Source of the DNA: Candidatus Nanopelagicales bacterium
GTDB lineage: Bacteria > Actinomycetota > Actinomycetes > S36-B12 > GCA-2699445
DNA length: 64,000 nt
Assembly: GCA_037045355.1 (NCBI GenBank)
Contig: JBAOHO010000008.1
Span: forward strand, 1 to 64,000
Reading direction: 5' to 3'
In this document: piece by piece, positions 26,399 to 34,457 of the stretch
How positions within the stretch are numbered: position 1 is the stretch's first letter
Layout: each line of letters begins with the position of its first letter
The notes under the pieces: generated by a model
Seen by the model: the letters and a program-made list of their open reading frames with translations, nothing else
Database searches by the model: none
Told to the model about the DNA's origin: nothing
Translations under genes and position numbers: made by a program

Positions 26399-28054
26399 GT
26401 GATCAGGGCATTACGCAAGGTGAAGGTGAGTGTCCGACTGGGATTGACCTCTGCTGTCCTCGTCGTGCTTCTGCTGGCGGTCATCGCACTGAGTCTGTTC
26501 GCGTCCAAGACGCTGCACGACTCCCAGGAAGCCATCATCGAACAGAGCCAAGTCGAGCAGGACGTACTCGACGTCAAGTTCGAGGCAGCCGACCTCAACG
26601 GCTGGCAGACGATGTACGTGTGGGAGGCGATTCGGGAGGACGCCGGCGCTCCAGACGACAACGCCGGTACTCGCGCTGCTTTCGTGGAGTCCGCGGCGAA
26701 CTTCGAGGAGTCCCTCACCCGGCTCACTGATCGAGACCTCTCAGCGGAGCAACGGTCCGACGTCGATGAACTCCGGGCACTGTATGACGGATTCCAGTCG
26801 ATCGATGACGACGTGATGGCGCTCCTCGAAGGCGGCACCAGCAAGGACTTGGATGACGCGCTGAGGTTGACGACGGTGACCGCCGTGGACCAGTACGCGG
26901 ACCTCGCTGATTCGGCCGAACGATTGGCGGCGGATGTTGTCGCGCGCACCGACGAGATCAACGCGGAGGCCGATGCCCGCGCCCAGCAGCTCATGGTGAT
27001 CACCTTGATCCTCGGGGGGCTCGCGATCGTCCTGTCGCTCATACTGGTTCTCTTCACGACCCGCTCCATCACAGAGCCACTGGCGGACATGGTGACGGTG
27101 CTCCGCAAGGTGGCGCGCGGGGACCTCACCCCGCGAGTCAACGACCCGAGCCGGGACGAGATCGCCCGGATGGGGGTGGCACTGGACGAGACTCTCGACA
27201 CCGTGACGGGAACCATCAACTCGATCGCCGACAGTTCCAACACGCTGTCCGCTTCGTCGGAGGAACTGCAGGCAGTGAGCCAGAGCATGGGTGCCACGGC
27301 TGAGGAGACCGCCCAGCAGGCCGAATCCGTGTCCGCGGCCGCGGAACAGGTGTCACACAGCCTCCAGGTGGTGTCCACCGGCGCGGAGGAGATGTCGGCC
27401 TCCATCCGGGAGATCGCCGGAAGCACCAGTCATGCAGCCGACGTCGGTGCCCAAGCGGCGTCAGTGGCGCGAACCACTCGCGAGACCGTGCTGCGTCTGG
27501 GGGCCAGCTCCGCGGAGATCGGTGACGTCACCCGCACCATCACCTCGATCGCACAGCAGACGAACCTGTTGGCCCTTAACGCCACAATCGAAGCGGCCCG
27601 TGCCGGCGAGGCGGGCAAGGGCTTCTCGGTCGTCGCGAGTGAGGTCAAGGACCTCGCGCGATTGACGGTGAGCTCCAGCGAGGAGATCGCCGAGAAGTTG
27701 GCGGCCATCCAGTCGGGGACCGATGACGCGGTGGCGGCGATCGGCCAGATCACCGACATCATCGAGCAGATCAACGAGATGCAGACCACGGTGGCGGCGG
27801 CGGTCGAGGAGCAGGCCCTGACCGCCCGGGAGATCGGGCACAGCATCTCCGACGCCGCCAACGGGTCAACGGATATCGCCCGCAACATCGTCGGGGCGGC
27901 TGAGGCCGCGCAGGACACCAGTCGCAGTGCCGTGTCCACTCAACAGGCAGCCACCGAACTGGCCCGGCTGGCGGGCGAGCTGCTGGCCCTGGTCCGGCAG
28001 TTCAACGTGTCCGGCACGGCGACTGCGACGCCGGGTACTGCCGCCGGCAGGTGA
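26399..28054 (+). CDS. Methyl-accepting chemotaxis protein
   Basis: The 551-residue receptor has a first membrane helix at about residues 14-36 and an outer sensor domain of about 160 residues rich in helices (a four-helix-bundle type). A second membrane helix spans about 197-220, followed by HAMP (RSITEPLADMVTVLRKVARG) and the cytoplasmic coiled coil. The signalling tip IAQQTNLLALNATIEAARAG is intact, so it should bind CheA and CheW. No C-terminal NWETF-type tether is seen. It is the first gene of the che run and the only receptor in the window. The ligand cannot be inferred. Confidence 0.95.
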   Translation: MIRALRKVKVSVRLGLTSAVLVVLLLAVIALSLFASKTLHDSQEAIIEQSQVEQDVLDVKFEAADLNGWQTMYVWEAIREDAGAPDDNAGTRAAFVESAANFEESLTRLTDRDLSAEQRSDVDELRALYDGFQSIDDDVMALLEGGTSKDLDDALRLTTVTAVDQYADLADSAERLAADVVARTDEINAEADARAQQLMVITLILGGLAIVLSLILVLFTTRSITEPLADMVTVLRKVARGDLTPRVNDPSRDEIARMGVALDETLDTVTGTINSIADSSNTLSASSEELQAVSQSMGATAEETAQQAESVSAAAEQVSHSLQVVSTGAEEMSASIREIAGSTSHAADVGAQAASVARTTRETVLRLGASSAEIGDVTRTITSIAQQTNLLALNATIEAARAGEAGKGFSVVASEVKDLARLTVSSSEEIAEKLAAIQSGTDDAVAAIGQITDIIEQINEMQTTVAAAVEEQALTAREIGHSISDAANGSTDIARNIVGAAEAAQDTSRSAVSTQQAATELARLAGELLALVRQFNVSGTATATPGTAAGR

Positions 28055-28057
28055 ACC

Positions 28058-30316
28058 GTGGACCCCGATGACGAACTCGTCCAGGCGTTCCTGGAGGAGA
28101 GCGGGGAGAACCTCGACCAGTTGGATCTCGACCTGGTCGCCCTCGAGGAGAGTCCCGACGATCCGGAGTTGCTGGCCCGGGTGTTCCGCACGATTCACAC
28201 CGTCAAGGGCACCTGCGGATTCCTGGGGTACCACCGGTTGGAGGCCCTGTCCCACGCCGGTGAGGACGTCCTCGCGCTGCTGCGGGCCGGTGACCTGCGC
28301 CTCGACGAACAGATCACGACCGCCCTGCTGAGTCTGGTCGACGCCATCAGAGAAGTCCTCGACTCGGTAGCCGAGACCGGAGACGAGGGCGAGCACGATC
28401 ACACTGCTGTCATCACCGCCCTGCGCGCCTGTCTACCGGGCGCGCCCCAACCACGAACTGTTCCGACCGCGACCGACGAGCGCGGCTCCGGCCCCGAGCC
28501 CGAGGCCCCCGAGGCCCCCGAGCCGACGCCGGGCGGCGAGCAACCACCGGACAACCCTCACTTGGCGCACCGCGAGGACACGTCGGTACGGATTGATGTC
28601 GCGGTGCTTGATCAACTGCAGGACATGGTGGGGGAGTTGACCCTCGCCCGACTGCGGATCGGTGAGTCAATTCCAGACGACGATCCCTTGGCCCAGCCGT
28701 TCCGACGGCTGACCTTGATCACGCGGGACCTGCAGGAGACCGTGATGCAGGCCCGACTGCAACGCATCGGTGTGGCGACGAGTCGGCTGCATCGGGTCGT
28801 GCGCGACGTTGCTGCAGACGAGGACAAGCAAGTCCGACTGGAGGTCCTCGGCGAGGATGTGACTGTCGACAAGACCATCAACGAAGTCATCAGGGATCCC
28901 CTGGTACACATCGTGCGGAACGCCGTCGACCACGGTGTGGAAATGCCGGCGGACCGGGTCGCCGCGGGAAAGCCCGAGCAGGCTCTGATCCGCGTATCGG
29001 CTTCACTCGTCGGCGGCGGAGTCCATATCGACGTCAGCGACGACGGCCGCGGAATCGACGTCGAAGCGCTGGCGCACAAGGTTGTGTCGCTGGGTCTGCA
29101 GACTCCTCAGCAAGTCGAGCGGATGTCCGTATCCGACCTCTACTCGCTGCTGTTCCTCCCCGGCGTCTCGACGGCCAGTCGGGTCACCAGCGTCTCCGGT
29201 CGCGGGGTGGGAATGGACGCCGTGCGGTCCACGCTCGAGGCAGTCGGAGGCAGCGTCGAGGTCTGGTCGCAACCCGGAGTGGGCGCCACGTTCCACATCA
29301 GCGTCCCGTTGACTCTGGCGGTTCTGCCCGCCGTGATCGTCGGTTGCGGGGACGGCAAGTTCACGATCCCGCAGTCCGACATCCGATCGATCGTCCGCGT
29401 TCCGCCCGCCGACGTCGAGCGCCGTGTTCACACGGTGGGTCAGGCTCGGTTCCTGCGGGACCGCGGTGCGCTCCTGCCGCTGGTGGACCTGGCCGCGTAT
29501 CTCGAGATCACCGGTCGACCGGCTGAGGCTCGGGTGGGCCCGGTGGTGGCTGGGGTGGGCCCGGTGGAGGCTGGGGTGGGCCCGGTGGAGGCTGGGGTGG
29601 GGCCGCCCGGCGAAGGCGCTGGACTGGAGATGGTGGTGGTGGACCGGGGCGACCGCAGGTACGGCCTGATCGTCGACTCCGTGGGTGACAGCGTCGAGGC
29701 GGTGGTGAAGCCGCTGCCCCGGGCGCTGACGAGGGTTCCGTGCTACTCGGGCACGACGATCTTGGCCGACGGGCGCCCGTCCTTGATCCTCGACACTCTG
29801 GCGCCGGCCCGCGCGGCGGACATCCACGAGCGGCCCGCGAACGACCTCGACAACGGTGCTGCCGACGAGGGAGCACCTGCCGAGCAGTTGTTGACCCTGT
29901 CGCTGGGCGAGCAGCAGATGGTTCTTCCTCTGGATCGAGTGCAGCGACTGGTGCGCCGCCCCAGCGCAGATATCGAACCCAGTGGCCATGAGGAGGTCGT
30001 TCAGCTGGAGGGGGAGATCCTGCCGGTCATCCGTCTCGCCGAGCAACTCAACCTGCCCGGTGCTGTGCGGCCGGACACCCATGACATCCACCTGGTCGTG
30101 TGCCGGTCTCCGGTCGGGCTGGTGGCGTTGCTCGTCGATGACGTTCACGACATCCATCGCGCACCCCGAGTGGAACTGGAGCCGATCGAGGAGTTCGGCT
30201 ACCTCGGTCGAGCCGTGGTCGCGGATCGGGTCACGGAGTTCCTCGACATCGATGCCCTGGTCCATGCAGGACTCAGTCATCGCGTGGCCGGCGGATCGGC
30301 GGTGGCCGGTGACTGA
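28058..30316 (+). CDS. cheA: Chemotaxis histidine kinase with two CheW-like domains
   Basis: The 752-residue kinase has an HPt domain with phosphoacceptor His47 (RTIHTVKGTCGFLGY), a Pro/Glu-rich linker instead of a full P2 domain, and a dimerisation helix pair (LDQLQDMVGELTLARLRI). The HATPase boxes are VHIVRNAVDHGVE, DDGRGID and GRGVGMDAV. Two CheW-like domains follow, at about residues 415-590 and 605-735; most CheA have one. The first is split by a tandem repeat insert VGPVEAG. It phosphorylates the CheY, CheB and probably the REC-GGDEF proteins of this run. It lies three bases after the receptor gene. Confidence 0.94.
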   Translation: MDPDDELVQAFLEESGENLDQLDLDLVALEESPDDPELLARVFRTIHTVKGTCGFLGYHRLEALSHAGEDVLALLRAGDLRLDEQITTALLSLVDAIREVLDSVAETGDEGEHDHTAVITALRACLPGAPQPRTVPTATDERGSGPEPEAPEAPEPTPGGEQPPDNPHLAHREDTSVRIDVAVLDQLQDMVGELTLARLRIGESIPDDDPLAQPFRRLTLITRDLQETVMQARLQRIGVATSRLHRVVRDVAADEDKQVRLEVLGEDVTVDKTINEVIRDPLVHIVRNAVDHGVEMPADRVAAGKPEQALIRVSASLVGGGVHIDVSDDGRGIDVEALAHKVVSLGLQTPQQVERMSVSDLYSLLFLPGVSTASRVTSVSGRGVGMDAVRSTLEAVGGSVEVWSQPGVGATFHISVPLTLAVLPAVIVGCGDGKFTIPQSDIRSIVRVPPADVERRVHTVGQARFLRDRGALLPLVDLAAYLEITGRPAEARVGPVVAGVGPVEAGVGPVEAGVGPPGEGAGLEMVVVDRGDRRYGLIVDSVGDSVEAVVKPLPRALTRVPCYSGTTILADGRPSLILDTLAPARAADIHERPANDLDNGAADEGAPAEQLLTLSLGEQQMVLPLDRVQRLVRRPSADIEPSGHEEVVQLEGEILPVIRLAEQLNLPGAVRPDTHDIHLVVCRSPVGLVALLVDDVHDIHRAPRVELEPIEEFGYLGRAVVADRVTEFLDIDALVHAGLSHRVAGGSAVAGD
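29532..29594 (+). repeat. 21-bp tandem repeat, 3 units, in cheA
   Basis: Three units of 21 bp plus a partial one encode VGPVVAG, VGPVEAG and VGPVEAG within the first CheW-like domain of CheA, keeping the frame. Confidence 0.93.
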
Positions 30317-30773
30317 CGTGACGCTGGCGACCTTCCGTGCGGCTGGGTTGCGGTTCGCCGTCCCGGTCGAGCGCATCCAGGAAGTCCTGGGCGAGCAGGC
30401 GCTCGAGCCGGTACCACGCGCCCCCAGCGCTGTGGCCGGCCTCATCAACCTCCGGGGTCAGATTCTGGCAGCCATCGACTTGCGCCGACGATTGGGACTG
30501 TCTCCGCGACCGCCTGAGCTCGCGGAGACGCATCTGATCGTACGGTCGGGAAGCAATCTCGAAAGCCTCGTTGTGGACCTGCCCGACGAAGTCGTGACCC
30601 TCGATGACACGACTCCCGCCCCGGTTCCCGACACGATTCCATCCTCGATGGTGCCGTATCTGACCGCTGCCCATGAGACGGTGGACTCCCTTGTCCTGGT
30701 GCTGGACCTCGATCTGGTTCTGGCCGTCGCCGAAAGGGGTGTGGGATCCGACAATGATCGCGTTGGTGATTGA
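30309..30773 (+). CDS. cheW: CheW-like adaptor protein
   Basis: GTG at 30309 overlaps the end of cheA by eight bases and gives 154 residues. LRFAVPVERIQEVLG, AVAGLINLRGQILAAIDLRRRLG and VVDLPDEVVTLD follow the CheW beta-barrel pattern with the conserved G-LRG segment. It should couple the receptor to CheA. GTG at 30318 is an alternative start. The 3' end overlaps the next gene by 20 bases. Confidence 0.88.
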   Translation: MTDVTLATFRAAGLRFAVPVERIQEVLGEQALEPVPRAPSAVAGLINLRGQILAAIDLRRRLGLSPRPPELAETHLIVRSGSNLESLVVDLPDEVVTLDDTTPAPVPDTIPSSMVPYLTAAHETVDSLVLVLDLDLVLAVAERGVGSDNDRVGD

Positions 30774-31122
30774 CGACTCGCGAGCAGTGAGGGTGATGAT
30801 CGGGCGGATGCTCGCGTCATTGGACTTCGAGATTCTTCAGGCGGCGAACGGCCAAGAGGGCCTGGACCAACTGTCCGCTGGGGTTGTTCCGGACGTTGTC
30901 CTGGTGGATTGGCACATGCCGGTACTGACTGGTATCGAGTTCGTCACTGCTGCGCGGTCGAAGTCCTACGGCTACTCAGGGCCGATCGTCATGGTCACCA
31001 CGGAGACCGAGGTCGACAGCATCGGGCGGGCCCTTGCCGCCGGGGCCAACGAGTACGTGATGAAACCGTTCGATGTCGAGGTGCTGCGCGACAAGTTGAG
31101 CATCCTCGGCCTGGTGGAGTGA
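30754..31122 (+). CDS. cheY: Single-domain response regulator (CheY-like)
   Basis: The 122-residue REC domain begins MIALVIDDSRAVRVMIGRML. The acidic pocket is at residues 7-8, phosphoacceptor Asp52 lies in VLVDWHMPVLTGIEF, Thr lies in IVMVTTET and Lys in YVMKPFD. All catalytic positions are present. As no flagellar genes are nearby, it may act on a motor elsewhere or serve as a phosphate sink for the diguanylate cyclase output. Confidence 0.9.
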   Translation: MIALVIDDSRAVRVMIGRMLASLDFEILQAANGQEGLDQLSAGVVPDVVLVDWHMPVLTGIEFVTAARSKSYGYSGPIVMVTTETEVDSIGRALAAGANEYVMKPFDVEVLRDKLSILGLVE

Positions 31123-32183
31123 CGGTGTCCCCACCCGCTCGGGCGCCTCATCGGGTGCTGATCATCGACGACTCTGCTGTCGCGCGCCAGGCCGTCGCTC
31201 GTTCCGTGCGCGATGCCGGGATGGTCGTCGCCGGATTGGCGCGCAACGGTCGCGACGGACTGGACCAGATCGCTGAGGCGGCTCCTGATCTGGTGGTGCT
31301 CGACCTCGAGATGCCGGAGATGGACGGGATGGAGTTCCTGCGCCACCTGCGGCGCAGGGACCGGCGGCTGCCGGTTGTGGTGTTCAGCGCGCTGTCGGCT
31401 CAGGGTGCGGAAGCCACGTTGGCGGCCTTGGCCGCAGGAGCCACCGCCTACGCGTTGAAACCCACGTCGCTGGCCGGTACGGCCTCGGGGGATGTGAACT
31501 CTGAGCTGGTCCCGGTCATCAACTCCGTCCTGCAGCGGGACCTCGTGACTCAGGCCCCGGCTCCGGCTGCCCCTCGACCCCGGCGGGTGTCCGGCAGGCC
31601 CGACGTCGTCGTGATCGCCGTGTCCACCGGGGGGCCGAACGCTCTGGCGGCCGTCATCGCGGAGTTGCCCGCGAATCTGAGCGTCCCGGTGATGATCGTC
31701 CAGCACATGCCGGCGACCTTCACGTCGCTACTCGCCCAGCGGCTCGACAAGATCAGCGCGCTGTCGGTGCTCGAGGGTCATCAGGGCCAGCCCGTCGACG
31801 CTGGTCACGTCTACGTCGCACCGGGAGGTCGCCATATGGGGGTCGAGCGGCGCGATTCCGCGGTGCGCATCGACATTCACGACGGGCCGCGTGAGAACTC
31901 GTGCCGACCCGCGGCGGACGTGCTGTTCCGAACGGCAGCGGATGCCTACGGGAGCGGTGTTCTGGGCGTCGTGCTGACCGGGATGGGTCAGGATGGACTG
32001 GCCGGATCGCACGCCATCGTCGCTGCCGGGGGCACCGTTGTGGTGCAGGACCCCGCGACCGCTGTGGTGGGCACGATGCCGGATAGCGTCGCTCGCGCCG
32101 GCTTGGCGGACGCTGTCGTGCCGCTGGACGGTATTGCCGCTGAGATCGTCACCCGGACGGTAGGTGCTCGGCGGAATCCATGA
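31119..32183 (+). CDS. cheB: Protein-glutamate methylesterase/deamidase
   Basis: The 354-residue protein has an N-terminal REC domain with phosphoacceptor Asp62 (LVVLDLEMPEMDG). After a Pro/Ala-rich linker comes the esterase domain with Ser in IAVSTGGPNAL, His in MIVQHMPATFT and Asp in TGMGQDGLAG. It removes receptor methyl groups added by CheR. The GTG start overlaps the cheY stop by four bases, and its own end overlaps cheR by four bases, showing tight coupling. Confidence 0.95.
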   Translation: MTVSPPARAPHRVLIIDDSAVARQAVARSVRDAGMVVAGLARNGRDGLDQIAEAAPDLVVLDLEMPEMDGMEFLRHLRRRDRRLPVVVFSALSAQGAEATLAALAAGATAYALKPTSLAGTASGDVNSELVPVINSVLQRDLVTQAPAPAAPRPRRVSGRPDVVVIAVSTGGPNALAAVIAELPANLSVPVMIVQHMPATFTSLLAQRLDKISALSVLEGHQGQPVDAGHVYVAPGGRHMGVERRDSAVRIDIHDGPRENSCRPAADVLFRTAADAYGSGVLGVVLTGMGQDGLAGSHAIVAAGGTVVVQDPATAVVGTMPDSVARAGLADAVVPLDGIAAEIVTRTVGARRNP

Positions 32184-33013
32184 CTGTCTCGGATGACGAC
32201 TACGCGTTTCTCAAGGCGCTGATGCAGGAGCGCTTGGGGCATCGGCTCGACGATGGCAAGGGGTATCTGATCAACTCACGCCTGGGTCCTCTCGTACAGG
32301 AACGGGGGCACCGAGATGTCGGTGGGCTCCTGCAGGAGGTCCGAAACGGCGACGCGCACCTGCGGTCTGCAGTGGTAGAGGCGATGACGATCAACGAGAC
32401 GTCGTTCTTCCGTGACTATCAGGTCTTCGCGGCGCTGCGGGACGTCGTACTTCCGGAACTTGTGCGCACTCGATCGGGCAGGTTGTCATTCTGGTCAGCG
32501 GCAGCGGCATCCGGTCAGGAGGCCTACAGCTTGGCGATGATGATGGAGGACGACTTCCCCCGCGTCCCAACTCCGACGATTCTGGCCACCGACGTCTCCA
32601 ACGCCGCGCTTGACCAAGCGCGGGCCGGTCGTTACACCCAACTCGAGGTGAACCGGGGGCTGCCCGTACAGGCGTTGACGCGGCACTTCACACAGGTCGA
32701 TCGGGACTGGTACATCCGTCCCGACCTGCGGAACAGGGTGGAGTTCCGGCAGTTGAATCTCGCGGGTCCCTGGCCCGCTCTGTGACCCATGGACCTGATC
32801 CTGCTGCGCAACGTCCTCCTCTACTTGCACGATGACACCCGAAGCCGTGTGCTGCACCACGCCGCGCGCGCACTTCGTCCGGGCGGGTACCTTGTGCTCG
32901 GAAGTGCGGAGAACATGATGGCCGACCTGCCCGAACTGGAATCCGTCGTGGTTGGCCGAACCGTGCTCAGGCGTGCCCCGGGCGCCATTGAGGGGGCTGC
33001 TGATGCTGGATGA
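32180..33013 (+). pseudogene. cheR: CheR methyltransferase interrupted by an in-frame TGA
   Basis: Codons from 32180 encode a normal CheR N-terminal helical domain and most of the SAM-binding domain (AMTINETSFFRDYQVF; LSFWSAAAASGQEAYSLAM; ILATDVSNAALDQAR). A TGA stop stands at 32783-32785 after NLAGPWPAL. The same frame then continues with the missing conserved end, MDLILLRNVLLYLHDDTRSRVL and GYLVLGSAENM, to 33013. The stop therefore replaces a single residue between two conserved blocks. It is either a nonsense mutation, a consensus error or a readthrough site. The truncated form would lack the RNVLLY methyltransferase motif and is unlikely to be active. Confidence 0.85.
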
Positions 33014-33482
33014 ACACATCGACTCGGCTGTGTGCACGGTGTGGACAGTCGTCTGCGGTTCTGAGTTGGAGCGGGCCCCGGTGGAGCCCGGTGCCGTGTC
33101 GGGAGTCACCGGCTTCGTCACGCTCGACGGGGCGTTCAACGGAGCGGTCATGGTGCAGTGCAGCACCGAACTCGCGCAGACGCTGACGGCGGCGATGTTC
33201 GGTTCGCCCGAGGCCGCCCCCGATCGTGCGGACGTCCGCGACGCCGTCGGCGAGCTGACCAACATGATCGCCGGGAACCTCAAACCGTTGTTGCCGGGAC
33301 CCTCCGGAATCGGACTGCCCGTCGTCGCTTTCGGCGCCGACCACGACGTGCAGATTCTGCGCGCCGAACCTGTGGGTGTGGTCGGATTCGTCAGTGGGGG
33401 CCAGCCCCTGCTCGTCACCATCGTCCGGCGTGCCGACCCGCCCGAGGAGCGTGCGGACCCGCCCGAGGAGGTGGAACCGTGA
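33003..33482 (+). CDS. CheX-like chemotaxis phosphatase
   Basis: The 159-residue protein has the CheC/CheX/FliY fold signature. ELTNMIAGNLKPLLPG carries the Glu and Asn pair of the phosphatase site, and FVTLDGAFNGAVMVQCSTELAQTL is the typical beta strand and helix. It should dephosphorylate the response regulator(s) of this run. The C-terminus ends with a duplicated RADPPEE motif from a 21-bp repeat. It overlaps the end of cheR and is overlapped by the next gene, so it lies in the same operon. Confidence 0.8.
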   Translation: MLDEHIDSAVCTVWTVVCGSELERAPVEPGAVSGVTGFVTLDGAFNGAVMVQCSTELAQTLTAAMFGSPEAAPDRADVRDAVGELTNMIAGNLKPLLPGPSGIGLPVVAFGADHDVQILRAEPVGVVGFVSGGQPLLVTIVRRADPPEERADPPEEVEP

Positions 33483-34444
33483 GCGATGAGGAGTCGCAGC
33501 ATGTCGCAGAGGTCGAGGGCGCCGAGGAGTTCCGGACTGTCTTGGTCGTGGACGACTCCACCGCCATTCGCCAGATTCTGAGTCGGCAACTGCGCGAGGG
33601 TGGGTACCGGGTCAGGCAGGCCGCCGATGGCGCCGAGGCCTTGGAGATGTGCCACACGGAACGTCCGGATCTGGTGCTGCTGGATGTCGACATGCCGGTG
33701 CTGGACGGGTTGGCCACACTGCGGCAGATGAAGGCCGACCCGGAGTTGGCGCGCACCCCCGTTTTGTTCCTGACTGCGCGGACCACGGCCACGGATGTGG
33801 CGGAGGGTTTGGGGTTGGGTGCACAGGACTATCTGCGCAAACCATGCGAGCCGGCCGAGTTGCTCGCTCGCGTCTCGGTCGCAATGGCCGCCAACCAGCA
33901 GGAACGCCGACTGCTCAAGCGCAATCGGCAGTTGGATGCCCTCAGTGCCACCGATCCCTTGACGGGGCTGGGCAACCGTCGCCGGTTCGACACCCGAGTG
34001 GCCGAGCTCCGTGAAAGTGGCCCCGAGGTCCCCGTCGGAGTCGCGATGCTCGACATCGATCACTTCAAGCGGATCAACGACACCGAAGGGCATGTGGCCG
34101 GAGACATGGTGCTCACGGTGCTGGCCGCTCGACTGCGTGGCGTGATCTCGGACGAGGACACCTTGGTCAGGTGGGGAGGCGAAGAACTGCTCTTGCTGCT
34201 CAGCGCCGACCGGGTCGACAGTCTGCCGGTCATGGCCACCTTGATGAACGCGGCGGTCGCCGGAAGTCCGATGGCGGTGGGCGTCGACCACACTGTCCCG
34301 GTGACGGTGAGTGTCGGTTGGGCCCGAGGACGGATCGCCGATCTGGACTCGGTCATCGCGGCCGCCGACACGGCGCTCTATCGCGCGAAGAGTGAGGGCC
34401 GCAACCGAGTGTGTGCCGCCGCTCACGACCAGCCCGACCCCTGA
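33479..34444 (+). CDS. Response regulator-diguanylate cyclase (REC-GGDEF)
   Basis: The 321-residue protein joins a REC domain (phosphoacceptor Asp69 in LVLLDVDMPVLDG) to a GGDEF domain with active site WGGEEL. The pair of metal-binding regions LDIDHF and GGEE is intact, so it should make c-di-GMP when phosphorylated by CheA. The inhibitory site four to five residues upstream reads SDED, not RxxD, so product feedback is probably lost. GTG overlaps the CheX stop by four bases. The layout is like WspR at the end of a Wsp operon. Confidence 0.92.
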   Translation: MSDEESQHVAEVEGAEEFRTVLVVDDSTAIRQILSRQLREGGYRVRQAADGAEALEMCHTERPDLVLLDVDMPVLDGLATLRQMKADPELARTPVLFLTARTTATDVAEGLGLGAQDYLRKPCEPAELLARVSVAMAANQQERRLLKRNRQLDALSATDPLTGLGNRRRFDTRVAELRESGPEVPVGVAMLDIDHFKRINDTEGHVAGDMVLTVLAARLRGVISDEDTLVRWGGEELLLLLSADRVDSLPVMATLMNAAVAGSPMAVGVDHTVPVTVSVGWARGRIADLDSVIAAADTALYRAKSEGRNRVCAAAHDQPDP

Positions 34445-34450
34445 CATACT
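34445..34450 (+). promoter_or_regulatory. Putative -10 element of a leaderless promoter
   Basis: CATACT ends seven bases before GTG 34458 of the FUSC-family gene, suggesting its own transcription start within the signalling block. Confidence 0.5.
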
Positions 34451-34457
34451 CCTGCGC

